The notes below the pieces were generated by a model, which was given only the letters and a program-made list of their open reading frames with translations, did no database searches and was not told the DNA's origin. The position numbers were made by a program, and so were the translations under genes. DNA of 64,000 bases from Utricularia gibba (lineage: Eukaryota; Streptophyta; Magnoliopsida; Lamiales; Lentibulariaceae), in contig CM007991.1 in NCBI GenBank assembly GCA_002189035.1, positions 3,534,001 through 3,598,000 on the forward strand. The letters are read 5' to 3'. Below are positions 10,079-23,049 of this stretch, one piece after another (the first letter of the stretch is position 1; every line of letters begins with the position of its first letter).

Positions 10079-13000
10079 TCAATTGGCTTGCGGCAGCAGA
10101 AAACTAAATCCCGAATTCTCACGGATGAGAGGGGGTGGATCGATGTCTGAAATATCAATCCGGTCCATTGATTTCGAAAGGTCATCTACAGAGAACGGTA
10201 TGCTGCAATACAAAAATTTAGATCGGGACACCTTAGAGAATAGAAAGGCAATCAGTAAGGATATTGTCCAACCTTGAATCATCGTCCAACAAGAAAGAAC
10301 TACTGACAGCATTGTTTGAATCCTCGGTCATCAAGATTCTCATATTGGATATTACCTGTTGATGGCGAGGTGTATGATGAATTGGAAGCTGAAGGAAACA
10401 TGGAGACAATCTTGCATGAGTAACAAGGGCTTACATCAGGAGATAAGCTATGTGTCCCATATTTGTCGTCCCAGTACATTGTGCTGATTCTATACAGCTG
10501 CTGGATACTTAGAACCTTTTAAAACCGTAAAAAGAAAATCAGATCAAATACATGATTAATCAAAGATTGTCTCCTAGAGATTAAGAATTTGGAAGTAACT
10601 GCTTACTGGGCAAAGGTCGTGACTGATTTCATCCAGAGTTTTCTTTGGCTTCTGATGGATAACCTGTTAGATGTTATTCGGAAACAGTGGGATTTAACGT
10701 AATCACTGGTTATATTTCAAGAGATTAATAGACAAACAAAAGTACCAGAAATCCGATAGCCTGCCTTATATGCTTGAGCTCATCCCAAGCAGTACCTGCA
10801 TACTGGATCCAGCTTCTGGTTAAGCAATGTAAATCGATGAAGAGAATGCTCTTAAATCCTATCTAGCATCCCACAGAAAATGATTTTGATGTGCTAGAAA
10901 AGTTACCTCATCAGTAGCCTTATAACACCAGTGTTCCAGCTCGGCCAACCCAGCCTTCACATATTCACCATTACTGAATGAGCAGCATTCCCGTCTAAGT
11001 AGGAGACTGAAAAGACAAGGTTCTAATTATGGATTATTATATGAAAAAGAAAGTGTAAAGTGACATTTAAACGGCCAAGTTCTGATTTTCGACTGATCTC
11101 TAGAATGGATGTGGACGTCAGCCCTTCTGGGGGGTTTTAGATGCGGGTAGATAGGCACCAGGAAGCATAAAGGTTAGTGTACAAACCTGTTGAATAACTG
11201 CACATTGATGAATGAGAATATTTGGGTGAATACCTTCCGAACCAGAAATGGGGGTACCTGACAACAGTTGAATGCTTGCTTTCATTACTCAATGATTGGT
11301 ATAATGAATGCCCCAGAGAGACTAGAAATGCTTTCTTACATGGTTGGTTTTTAGAACATTCAGGAAATTCACTAAACTCTTTACAATTCCTTGCCAGTGA
11401 GCTATCAAAATTTCCTGGGCAGCAGCATTTGCTAGAGTGCGGGCTGTCCCTCTGATTAAGTTAGCCCGGGATATTCTTGGTGCCTGCGCTGATAAATACA
11501 ATTTTAAGGCTTGTAAAAATGTGTGTAGAAAATACTAGCATTTACTACAAGCATTTTGTGATACCTGGATACATTGTCCGAGCACGGGAGAAATATCTTT
11601 CTTCAAGTTGTCCCGTATCATTCCATAAATTTTCTCTACATAAGCAGTGAGTTGTTGCTTGAACAACAGTGCAGGGTATTTGGCATCTACTTGGGATATA
11701 TTACTAGCAGAATCATCTGTCAGCAATGATAGATTGACTTCCTGAGGTGCACTTCGGAAACTCTAGGAGAAAGAAGATAAAATTATTACGTTCCCCAATA
11801 AAAGTTGAAAAGGAAAGCAAACATGACATTTACTTTTTCTACCTGAGTCATTCTCCCAAAAAGAGTTGCCGATGGAGATCGTCGATGTTGTGGAGCAGCC
11901 CCTGCACCCCCACCAGCTTTGAGAGTGCGTTGCAGTAGTAACAACAAGGTTGATGCGTTTGACAACCAATATGCCAAGAGATCAATCTTGTCACCACCAT
12001 TCTTCAGTTCAAAAGAGCAGCCACATTAAGGTGGCGGCAACATAAACAAGAATGATAAGAAAAATAGATTCAGGATTCCTTACCTCGATAGCATTGCCAA
12101 TTGCTTGTATCATGCGGTCAAAAATGCTTGTCCTTTCAACCTCAAATGAATGCCAATGCCTGAGACATTTATATATTATGCATGCAGCAACGGGTCTACC
12201 TCTGGAGAAGCCCAAGTGCTGAGCAATGCATCGTATAAGTAAATCATGGTACTCTTGTTGCTTGTCATTGAGTGTCTTCTGAGGTCTATCTTCCATATCT
12301 GATTGATCTCGTGTTTTCAAAGAAGAACTGCGGAAATCCTGCTTACCAACATGTTAGGATTGCAGGAAGATCGAATATAAGAAATATTGATTTTCTCATA
12401 GTACTGATACTTACAGCGTTGGATTTTGCACTTTCAGCTCTCTGATACATTGAATTAAGAAAAGCTCCAATCAATGTGCAAATAAGAAATCCGAGTTAGA
12501 AGAAATCAAGATCACATGGTTTTTGCACTTACTTGCATGATTGATCTTGAGCTTCTTGAGAGCAACTTGTTATTCTGTGCCATGGCCAGTGCTTGTTGAC
12601 GAAGAACTTTATTTTCTGATTCTACATTTGTTATCTTGTCTTCTACCCTATCTCCAGTAAAACAAATTCAATGAGCCAATAATGCTGTGTACCGGTTTAA
12701 ATAACGAACCAAGAAGAAAACCAAAAAAAAAAAAAAAAAAAAAAAAACACACACTCACAGATGTTGATGTAAATTACATGTAGAATATAACCCACCTGCT
12801 CAATGACTCCTGAAGTTGATTAACCTTTTTTTCAGTTTCTTCCAACTTCTGACTCTTTGCTTCACTTGCTTCTTGAATTTCAGCACATCTGCTTTCAGCA
12901 TCATCAGCTCGTTGTGTCTCGGAATGCAGCTTGTCCTAGAAATAGCAACAAAGGGGAGGGGAATATTTTGTGACTCATGCAAGATCCTTTGAAGTATCAT

Positions 13001-16000
13001 AACTAGCATTATTACCTTTAAATTTTCCAATTCTGCAGTAAGAGCTTCAATCTTGGCAGTATCCTCCACAGGAACGGGAGTTTCTTTGACTATTGCAGAA
13101 GCTTCTTCTATAGCTTTTTGAGCTGCCTCTCGTTCCTTGAGAAGCTGAGCATTTGTTTCATCCACTTTGCTTTGCATAGCTTCCAATGCTTGCTGTAACT
13201 TCATCATCTCCTGAGTCTTAGCTTCCTCCAAGTCACCCTGCGTACAAGAATTCTCCATTAGTTCGGGTTTCACCTTAAGATCTAAAGAGTGCAGGTTTCA
13301 CCAATGAAGTTGGTGTTATGATGGGAAACTATTCAACTAACAGGATCCGAATGTATATGAGGTGCTGTGCATCAAAGTTAAACAAAAATTCCTTTACAAG
13401 AGTTTTAAGAACTATAATTACCCTTCTCCTCTTTTCAAGCTGTAGCCGCAATGTGAGATCTTCAACCTGCTTTTCAAGCTTGTCCTTAGCTTCTTTAAGC
13501 GCACCAGTTTCCCGTGCAGCCTGAATAGTATTATAGTAGATAAAGGGTATAAAACTCGAAAAGAAAACTCAACTTTGTAGCAGTGTAAATAACCAACGCT
13601 TACCATTTTCAGTTTTCTAAGCTCTTTCCTCCCCACTCTTCCCCTCCATCTGCATTGTGTTACAATGGTTGCCCTTATGAGTCTCTTGAAATACAAATAT
13701 TCTCGATGACCACGCCATCTTGCCTGAGAATAAATAGAATTTCCCCCACCACGAGTCAGAATGCACCCATTTCTAACAGAAAATTTTTGGCCAAGCAACG
13801 AAAACTGCTTTGTCACCTGTATAACAGTAGCTGCCTTACTTCGCTTTTTATGACTGAAAGCACAACGGGCAGCCATCGCACGCATCCCTGCTTGTATTAA
13901 TATAACTGATGACTTAAGTCTAGAGTAGTTCCTCCGGGCCACATGTCCTCTGTGTTTGGTCTGAATTTTAAGAGAAGCCGCCTCCCTTTTTAGTTTAGTG
14001 AAAATTTTGAAAGCAAGCCTTCCTGGAATCAAAGGTGTATATGTGAGAAAACAAAAAACATCTCACACTTCATTTTATTTCTTCGAAAAACATTAAGTAC
14101 CTCTGCACACAGATTGCATAGATACTGCTGCCTTGTGCAAGGCAAAAAAGTTTTTCCTCGCAATGTGAGTTTTGATTTTTCTTTGAATAGTCTTTGCTGC
14201 ATTACTCAGTTTTAGAGCTCTTCGAGCATCTAAATCGGCCATCTGGCCAGCTCTCAGAAATACCTTTGTTTTCCCTATCTGTATATGGTGTAGTAGCGTA
14301 CGGATTATGATAGTGCAAGCACAGAAAAAAAAAAATTCATCTAGACTTGAGAATTGAAATGGCCAGTGAACCTGAGCCCCAGCAAGAGCCATCTTCTCCA
14401 AAAGCTTTTTGCAGGCAGCCTTTTCATCATTGCTGAAAGTTTAAAGAATTTATAAGTCAGTTAAGCATTAACTTATTAACAACAAGCAAATGTTCTGGAA
14501 CCTACTTTCCTTCCATGAGCTCCGGAGCAAGAATTCCAAATCGATTAAGAAATTCATAAAATGTTTTCCGGGTGGGATAACCAGCACAACTAATCCTAAT
14601 TGCTTCCAAAACACCCTGCCACAATTATAACAGGAGTTTCTTATTTATAGGACTTTCCAAAAGGTTATTAGCCCTTAAAGGGCTCAAACTAATATAAGAG
14701 AGGAAAAAAGAGCTTCAGCACTTACACCACACCGTAGTTGCTGGAGAATATTGGTATTCTCAAAAATAGAAGGCTTCAGAAGGTTATTAGGCTTGACACA
14801 TCTAATGTAGTGAGGCTCTGTAGAATTTAGTGTTTCCATCAGTTGTTGGAGTTGAGTCTGTATGAATAAGCTAAAAGATCAGCTTTCACCCTTTGGAATG
14901 AACGGCATGAATACCCCCGAAGCAGGAAAGTTGATGAGAGGAAAGCCAAAGTGCCTACCTTAAAGCGTGAACCTATTGATGAGAATTTCGAAGACTTGTT
15001 TGTCTTTGTGGTTTCTTCTGCAACAGGAGGAAAAAGTCCTGCCACAAACGAGCATTTGGAAGTGGAAAGCAGGTCTTGGTGTTCAGGGACAACATAATCC
15101 TTGTTTTTATCCAAAAATTGGTCAGACTGATACTGGACCTGAACAGCGCAAACCAGGTCATTTGACATGAAATCTCAGGAGTAAGAAAATAAATACATTG
15201 CATTACCTCTCCAGCATAATGACCGATGGTGAAATCAGTACGCGAAAGCTTTGGTTTGATGAAGCGCTTGTGGGATTTAAATGTCTGATACAGCTTATTG
15301 GAAAAAGTCTCATGCGTGGACTTCGGAAACATACTGCAAAAACAACATATAAACATAAAAGATGCTGCTGCTCAGAACTAAAAACCAAATATCATGCCTC
15401 ATCAAGAATAAAAGCTCACCATGCTTCATCAAGAAGAGCGATGATTCCTCCAGGCTTCTGCAGGAAGAAATTGAAAGAAGCAATGCATGAATTCATAACT
15501 CATTCCACTAGGAAAAGGTAACAAACACTAAACAAAAGAGTTAAATAATAGACCTTTTCAATAAGATCAAGGACATCTTGGTTATCAACAAATTCTATGT
15601 AGCTCCAATCAATTTCCTCTTTTGTGTATTCTTCTTGCTCCATCTTGAAAACATGCTGAAAGAGAAAATCTCAGAATTTCAGCACCCAATATCTGGAATA
15701 TGCTAAGCATGCTGAAACATTCTGATACCTGATTAAAATGTTGTTGTAGCTTCTCATTGGTAAAATTAATACAGAACTGTTCAAAACTAATCAAAAATCA
15801 AATTTAGTTTAAGCTAACAGCAGTTAAAGCTACGGTTTGATTTTGATTGAAAGCACTTTGAATTAGTGTTACCTGTTAGTCTTGAAGCTTTCAAAACCAT
15901 AAATATCAAGAACACCAATAAGACATTTAGAATTTGAATCCTGCCCGATTGATACGTTTATTTTGTCAACCAACCTGCACATTTTTGCTGCCTTGTATCA

Positions 16001-18234
16001 AGAATGGCATGAGATCTGGAAAATAAAAAGTCAATGGAAACTGATACCAATCAAACAAACGAGAGTATGTTGTCTTTGCTAAGCCATCCCTACTGACTGT
16101 GGCACCATCAGGATCAAGACTCCTCTTGATGACTTCTTCTGGAGTGACCATCACACGCTTCAACAGAGCATCTTCCAGGGCATTTGCGTCACACCTAAAA
16201 GATATCACAGGAATAGAGATGCTATTTCAACAAAATTCAGTACAATTTTTATAGTAGTATGAAAATTATACATGAGAAGCTCTGCTGTGGTTTGAAGATG
16301 GAATTTTGATTTGTCATCTTTGAGGACAGAGGAATCAATTTCTTGTCCCTTTGCAAATTGGATGTTACCAAGATGGAGAATAGCGGCCACCACTCGGAAA
16401 ATTGCCTCCTGGAGACCGGGGAACAATGACTGACTACATGGAGAATGTGTTTGTGACAAAACCGAAGGAATATTTTAACGTTACCTGCTCCTTTTGACTT
16501 ATTCCAACAACATCCATTGCCCGCCGAGTTGCCAAGTAATCATGAGCCTCATTCACACCAACAAGTTCAATACAGTTGGACTGGTTAAGGTAATGGAATG
16601 TTTTCGGGTGTCCAAGTTTGTACTTGTCAATTTCCTGGAATGACATACAAATAAGTTTTAAAATTCCAGTGCTATGAATTTTAAAAAATAAAATAAGTTC
16701 TGCATGAAACCAGAGATGAGGAAATTGACCTCTTGTGGAGCTGCACAAAGAAGGTAGAAACAGTGGTAATTGCGCTCTGGGTCTGAAATCTGGCACACAC
16801 GAGATCTCTCAAGAAGATATGTTCTAATGGCTGCCCCTGATATTCGTCCATGCTTGTCAAACTGAATCTCAACAAATTTACCGAAGCGGCTGTGCCAACA
16901 GAAAGAAAAGTTTTAAAAAAATTAAAATAAAATGTATACCGCCTTCACAGCTTGTTGACTAGTAGCTTCATAAAGCTAACTTAGGGCACCAATGTTCACC
17001 TTGAGTTATTATTTCTGACAGTTTTTGCATTACCAAAAGCCTCGAGTACTGGATTTGACTGCATTGAGACGCATAGAATACTCAGAATTTATAGCTATGT
17101 ATATGGACTTATACGCACATGAAAGAACGACACATTTTACCTCAAGAACTTGTTGTTCTACTGTGCGCCCTTCGGTTCCTTTCCTGCCGCCAAGATAAGC
17201 CAGGTATTGCATCAGCATCTTAGTAGTTTCCGTCTTACCAGCACCACTCTCTCCACTAACCAGTATTGAATTACTTTTTCCCTCATTTACCATTGCCCTG
17301 ATACAATGTATCAATATCATTGCTTGAATTTTCTAAAACTATAAAATCCCATCACGAATTATTCAGTCATACCTGAAGGCAATATCTGCTATTGCAAACA
17401 CATGGGGGCTTAACTCTCCAAAAGGCACTCCTTTGTATTGTTCCATCATGTGCAAATTATACAGGTGAGGCAGCCTTTGAAATGGATTGATGGCAATAAG
17501 AATGCTTCCTGTATAAGTCTGAACAAATGGATAAATGTCATGTTAGTATCATCGACTGCTATTTGAGCCTCCTCCCCCTAAATATTTCGACACCATTTTC
17601 TCACATAAATCTCATTCAGCTGATATCTGGTGGACAAATTCTGCAGGACACCAGGTTCATGCAAATAAGACAGTTTTGTCATATCATCGACTCCTCCGGC
17701 AGGTGCATCCTCATCCTTGGGATATACACTTGCCAATTTAGCAACAACCTGGTGAGGTACAAGAAGATGATGGAGTGTCATATATTGCTTAGCCATTTTT
17801 CAGTTAGTTTGGAAAACAACTTGCCTTCTTGCCATTTGTTGTTTGCACTTCAACTTCCTGTCCATCTATCCTCGTCACAAGTCCATCAACCCAGGCAATA
17901 TCTGGATCTTCAATCCAAACATGAGAACCTACAACGAAATTTACTTGGGTGGCCTGCATTTAAATTTTGATATACATTTTCCAGTGTCAGAGAGCATATA
18001 AAAAAGTATCCCAAGAAAACGAGTGCACATTGAACTCTAAAATCACAGGCATCATCTGAACACATCCAACCCAAAACACAAACTCGCTATCATCAACTGT
18101 GAGCGGCTCCCTCAGTAGATGTTCTGCATCAAAAATGGTATAATACTACACTACATTGATCATGATCCCAGAATTTCAGCTCCCAAAAACGTTTCACTAT
18201 ATACGAATACATGGACACATCAAATACTCACCAT
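10079..18234 (-). CDS. Class XI myosin heavy chain, complete 38-exon gene
   Basis: An actin-based motor driving organelle movement and cytoplasmic streaming in plants. I joined 38 exons in consistent phase (4578 bases, 1525 residues), and every junction checks. Exon 1 contributes only the ATG (18232-18234); exon 2 is 17825-17953 and the last is 10079-10202. The motor head carries the P-loop GESGAGKT (about residue 156), switch I NNNSSRFGK (about 209) and switch [10 protein letters not shown] (about 434). IQ motifs follow at about 740-880, a coiled coil at about 880-1070, and the globular DIL cargo-binding tail at about 1090-1480 ([30 protein letters not shown]). The C-terminus GFSFLLP is characteristic of plant myosin XI. 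The intron after exon 2 has a GC donor (AAG|GCAAGT). The upstream flank is shared with the divergent kinase gene. Confidence 0.96.
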
Positions 18235-18961
18235 CCTAATTCCAAAAACATGAAGTTCCCAACATATCCGCCAAAGAAAACAAGGAACATTCACTTATTC
18301 TGTCCCATCACCGAACCGGATCATCAAAGACCAAAAACAAAAACGTCCGAAGAAAATCCCAGAAAAAGAGGATTCGCCAATGTCTGAAACCCGGATAACG
18401 GTCTCTTTCTGGATCCCCTGAGTAACTCTTGGAACTCGAAAATGGAAATGCGAGTAATGGGAATGGATTTGTGGAGGAGAACGACATCCTTCGATCCCTA
18501 CGCTGTCGGAGTTGAACCCTTCCCTTCCTTGGGACAGCGGACTAGGAGAGAATGTGCGAAATGCGAAAACAATTTATATGTTGCCCATGGAGTGTATTTA
18601 TTATTATCATTATTATTATTAATTATTTTATTTCTTCCTTAAAATAAAACCGTTACCGTTGGGGCCCATAAGAAAGCCCATGGGTTTCCCATAGGGCCAG
18701 GCCCAAATCTTGTCAGCCCCGAATACTTCATCATGCTTTTGCGTTTCAGTTGGCCGGAAAAATAGCTCCTCTCTTCTTCATTCCCTGGCTAGGCGTATTT
18801 GTGTTTGTGTTCTTTCTGCGGGCATCAAGGATAGAACCTATTTGCGGGTTCTCATCCGATGGGGAGAGATTGAAGATTCGCGAACCAGGGGAGCAGCATT
18901 TTCAGCCTGAAAACTGTTTCTGGTGATTCTTTTTCAGCTTGAAAACGTTCAGGCGCAAAGG
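18235..18961. promoter_or_regulatory. Divergent promoter of myosin XI and PBS1-like kinase
   Basis: This lies between two head-to-head genes and holds both leaders. A cluster of GGGCCC, GCCCAT, GGGCC and GGCCCA elements occurs at 18662-18706, consistent with site II elements. The myosin side (18235 to about 18450) is probably its 5' UTR and first-intron border. Confidence 0.5.
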
Positions 18962-20516
18962 ATGAGTTGTTTCTCATGCTTCTCCTCCAAGCGGAAGACG
19001 TCGAGGCATGGCGTCCGGGATAAAGCTGTACCTCAAGAGCCGTCTCCGCCGCCGTGTCCGCAACCCCGAGGTTCATCTACGCAGCAGCACCATCCCACTG
19101 GTAAAAGGGATCCCTTTAATTTCTTAATCACGTTCGTTTCTGGGCCTGATAACCTTCACCCCTTTTTAGAACATCCGGGGACGAGTGGCAAGCCCCTTGA
19201 AAAAGAAAACAATAACAACATTGCTGCTCAGACATTCACCTTCAGGGAGTTAGCATCCGCGACCAGGAATTTCCGGCCAGAATATCTCCTCGGAGAGGGT
19301 GGATTCGGCCGAGTTTACAAGGGCCGTCTCAGTAAAACAGATCAGGTTACCTGTCTGAATCTTAACCATTACATTGGAATTGATCATAAAACCAGGCATC
19401 ATTTTTTCACCGTCTCCAGACAGTGGCCGTGAAGCAATTAGACCGAAATGGCGTGCAAGGAAATCGAGAATTCCTCGTAGAAGTACTGATGCTTAGCCTC
19501 CTGCATCATCAACATCTTGTAAACCTGATCGGATATTGCGCCGATGGAGATCAACGCCTCTTGGTTTACGAATACATGCCTCTGGGATCTCTCGAGGATC
19601 ACCTTCTAGGTAAATCAATCATACTTCTCGTTAACTACTACATCCCTGTCTTGACATTTGCACATTTTTACGCCATCTTCAGACCTACCGCCAAACCAGG
19701 CTCCTTTACCATGGTTCACAAGGATGAAGATCGCCCTCCATGCCGCCAAGGGGCTGGAGTACTTGCACGATAAAGCGAATCCTCCGGTCATCTATCGCGA
19801 CCTGAAGTCTTCAAACATCTTACTTGACAGAGAATACAATGCCAAGCTATCAGATTTTGGGCTAGCAAAGTTGGGGCCAGTCGGAGATAAATCATATGTA
19901 TCAACCAGAGTAATGGGTACATATGGCTACTGTGCTCCTGAGTACCAACGAACAGGGCAACTCACCATGAAGTCAGATGTTTATAGCTTCGGTGTTGTTC
20001 TCCTGGAGTTGATCACCGGGAGGCGGGCCATCGACACCAGACTCGACCCTGAACAACAGAACCTGGTTGCATGGGTAAAAGAAAACAAAAGCAACAGCTA
20101 GTTGAGTTACCTGCTCTACTCCACTCTTCTGATAATGTCATCATCACCAGGCTGATCCAATTTTCAAGGACCCCAGCAGACTCCAGGAGCTATCCGATCC
20201 ACAACTCAAGTCCCAATTCCCAAAGAAGAGTTTCAATCAAGCAGTTGCTGTAGCAGCAATGTGTCTGCAAGAGGATGCTTCTGTTCGGCCTCTGATAAGT
20301 GACGTTGTTACAGCGCTGAGTATGCTTCCAGAGGAGCAGCCTGAAACAGGCCTCACACGGTCAGCCTCAACACCAGCATTTTCAGTGATGGAGAACCCTG
20401 AGACCCACAACGACACAACAGCCATGGAACGACAGAAGGCTGTCGCCGAAGCTATGGCATGGGGCGCCCACTCGAGGAGCAACAGCGTGCGCAGGAACCA
20501 AGTGAGGAAGTGTTGA
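18962..20516 (+). CDS. Receptor-like cytoplasmic kinase, PBS1-like (RLCK VII)
   Basis: A Ser/Thr kinase of the PBS1/PBL family, which relays signals from cell-surface receptors at the plasma membrane. Exons: 18962-19345, 19420-19609, 19683-20074, 20151-20516 (443 residues). An optional in-frame intron at 19101-19169 (69 bases, GT...AG) would shorten it to 420. Kinase motifs are complete: [49 protein letters not shown] and [13 protein letters not shown]. It has the Arg-Asp (RD) active site. The start MSCFSCF retains two cysteines suitable for palmitoylation, but Ser replaces the Gly usual at position 2 in this family, so classical N-myristoylation is not possible from this ATG. The activation segment reads [10 protein letters not shown] where the family usually has PEYAMTGQLT. 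Frame is intact. Confidence 0.94.
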
Positions 20517-20578
20517 GTTTGGAGAGTGTAATCTGAATATAAGTGAATTTTGAATTTAATGACAAATATCAGCCACTT

Positions 20579-20651
20579 GGGGATGTAGCTCAGATGGTAG
20601 AGCGCTCGCTTAGCATGCGAGAGGTACGGGGATCGATACCCCGCATCTCCA
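20579..20651 (+). tRNA. trnA-AGC: tRNA-Ala (anticodon AGC)
   Basis: A nuclear tRNA that folds completely. The acceptor stem GGGGATG pairs with CATCTCC with one G-T pair, followed by discriminator A at 20651. The anticodon stem CTCGC/GCGAG encloses the loop TTAGCAT with anticodon AGC at 20612-20614. The T arm CGGGG/CCCCG encloses ATCGATA. There is no intron. It lies only 62 bases after the kinase stop codon, probably inside that gene's 3' UTR, in the same orientation. Confidence 0.96.
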
Positions 20652-20671
20652 AAGCTCTTCACGGTTTAGTG

Positions 20672-20676
20672 TTTTT
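20672..20676 (+). terminator. Pol III T5 terminator of tRNA-Ala
   Basis: Five T residues 20 bases after the tRNA 3' end, the standard RNA polymerase III termination signal. Confidence 0.7.
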
Positions 20677-20890
20677 GCTTATTCATCATTTACTTTTAAG
20701 GCCAGCATGCCCATTTCATCTAGTAAAAATTACTGTTGTGGTGGGTCATTTAATTTGTTCATGGTAAAAAGGTAACCGCAAAAGGGTAAAGATAATACAA
20801 CCAATCCTAATGATATGAAATGGGCGGTTCAATTGTGGACATTCCGCCATCCTCTGGCTTCATAGCTCAGAGGGACCACCATTCCTCTCA

Positions 20891-22263
20891 TCAGAGTCCT
20901 GCAGCATCACCATGTTCGATATTATGGTTTAAAGGCTCCAAATCCTCATCAGCCTCATTTCTCTCTGCTACTGTTGTTGCATCAAGCTTATCATTGTCTG
21001 GGATTTCATGGGGTTGCACAGCAGACATCACATCATTCTCACGAATTAAGTTATCATTATCCTCTGGTTCCACACGGCTTTCGATTTCGTTGTCTGAGTC
21101 ATTGTATAATGTGCTCTCAATCTCGCCTCTCTTCTCTTTTTGCTCCAGGCATTGCATTCTCCTTCTCAAGTCCTCAAACTCCCTCTCCATTAAGAACAGT
21201 CTTTCCTTCAAGATCAAGTTCTCCTCCTCCAGTTGTGCAATATGGCTATCATGGTCATCTACCCGGTTCTCTAATACATAATGCTGATCCAGAACAGAAG
21301 GGTTGTTCTTGGTTGGGTCGTAGATCATCTCAAACCGGCTCAAGTCATGGTCGAACCTCCGGGTCACTTCCACATGCCCCTCTCCATCGCTTTCACTAGA
21401 ACTTCCTCCATCTTCTTCTTCATCCTCATTAGTCTCCATTTCATGTCCCTGTGGTCTCAACCTAATAAACCCTTTCATTGATCCATATCCATCAACTCCC
21501 CATTCTTCCTTTGCCATGTCCACTACAACCTCTCGAGACGGGGAGAAAATAGGTGTGGGAATGATAGCAGGTGTCATTGGAGAAGGAGAAACCAATGGCG
21601 CAATACCCCCACTCTTCTTCGCCCTGATTATGAAGGAAGTAGTATTCCGAGGAGCAAAGGGTGCAGACATGTCATCACCAAGACGATAATTACTATTCCC
21701 ACCCATGCCCATATTAACAACACCACTTTTATTGAACTTCTTCTTCTGGAAGTATCTCCCTGTCTTCAACCTGTTATGATGCTGCAATTCACTTAGAGAT
21801 GGAGGCTGATAGCTAGTGATTTCCGGATTTCCCAAACCACCGACTTCCATCATGTTTACATTTCCAGGAAGGGATCCAGCCATTAGCGCTTTCAGCTGAT
21901 CATTTCTCCTTTTCTCTGTAAGATTACTACTCTTCTTCCCCTTCCAGTTATTCCTTGGCCCCAAAGACTTCTTGAAACCTGTCAAAGATGGTTTCACACC
22001 CCCAACTGCAGATTTGCTGCTTTGAAATTGTGATGGAGGCGGCCATACGCCATAGGATCGATTCATCGGAGGCATCTGCACGTCCTAAACAATAAGAATA
22101 CACAACTACAGAATACTTTGAAGGAAATTGATCAATTTTTTGGATTCTAGGGGACCACCTGAGGTTGAGGTTGAGTCATCTGGTTCATGCTCATCAAATT
22201 GTGGTTCATGTTCATTAATGGCTGCTGCTGCTGTTGGTTCATCATCACTCCCTGCTCTATCAT
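20891..22263 (-). CDS. Uncharacterised plant protein: Gln/Met-rich N-terminus, acidic region, coiled coil
   Basis: I do not recognise a named family. Two exons in phase: 22159-22263 (start ATG, 35 residues, poly-Gln and Met/Asn-rich) and 20891-22084, giving 432 residues. The exon 1 donor is weak (GTGGTC). The N-terminal half is basic with KKS, RGNNWKGKK-type and EKRRNDQLKAL patches that could be nuclear localisation signals. A Ser/Pro-rich block (APLVSPSPMTPAIIPTPIFS) and a hydrophilic MKGFIRLR motif follow. Next is an acidic Glu/Asp/Ser stretch, then a likely coiled coil (QLEEENLILKERLFLMEREFEDLRRR) and an acidic C-terminal tail. The layout suggests a nuclear scaffold or RNA-associated protein, which is inference only. 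It converges on the tRNA gene. The long plus-strand frames here are antisense shadows. Confidence 0.8.
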
Positions 22264-23049
22264 CTCACTCCTACACTGAAAAAATAAGAACAAATTAGAT
22301 TGCACAATTCTGAAAATTGAAATGAAACAGCGTACCAGCTTCAGGATTCAAAATCTTCAAATCGCACCCCAAGAACACGTAAATACACGCACCTCAGACC
22401 ACAGAAGGAGAAATTTCACACATAAATCACTTCGAAGAGCTGAGAATTCAAGATGGAAGCAAGAAGAATCTCAAAGAACAACACGGTCCAGGCGAGTTCA
22501 ATCCGTCGACCAAACTCTCCCTAGTTTCGTTATGGTTAACCGCCCCGAGAAGCGGGCGCTAGGGCAGCTATATAGCCCAGATGTCCGGGTCCGGGTCGGC
22601 TTGGTAGACAAAAGGGGCGAACCTATTCAAAATTACAGATTTTAATTTATTTAGTTTTAAAAACAAAATATCACTCTTTTGTTTCATGTATTTGGGATTA
22701 AATATAACATTATTTTAAATATATATTTATAAAACTCACAATTTTAATTTTTACCATAATTACAAATAAATTAATTAAATATATTATTAATTAAATTATC
22801 ATATTAAACAGAAGATATATATACTCCATGCCAGATATTTGTGAATTTAATTAAATATTTTGATTTTCCAAAACTTAGATATTTATTTTCATAATAAATA
22901 TAAAGACGAACGTTTGAGGAACCCCCAAAGCTCACTTCGGCATCATTATTGGTAATAGATGACAACTCCTTCCAGAGTTCATATGGCGTGGACAAGATAA
23001 GGCGGCAGAGCAGAGGCGCGGCGGCTCCGGTGGGTTTAGCGGCGGCGCC
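22264..23049. other. Spacer with leader of the uncharacterised gene and FAD2 3' UTR
   Basis: The right part of the uncharacterised gene's leader is followed by an AT-rich stretch (22640-22890) and the FAD2 3' untranslated region. No additional gene is seen. Confidence 0.6.

Noticed and set aside
20820-21481. Three Ser-rich plus-strand open frames
   Set aside because: Antisense shadows of the acidic coiled-coil gene on the minus strand.
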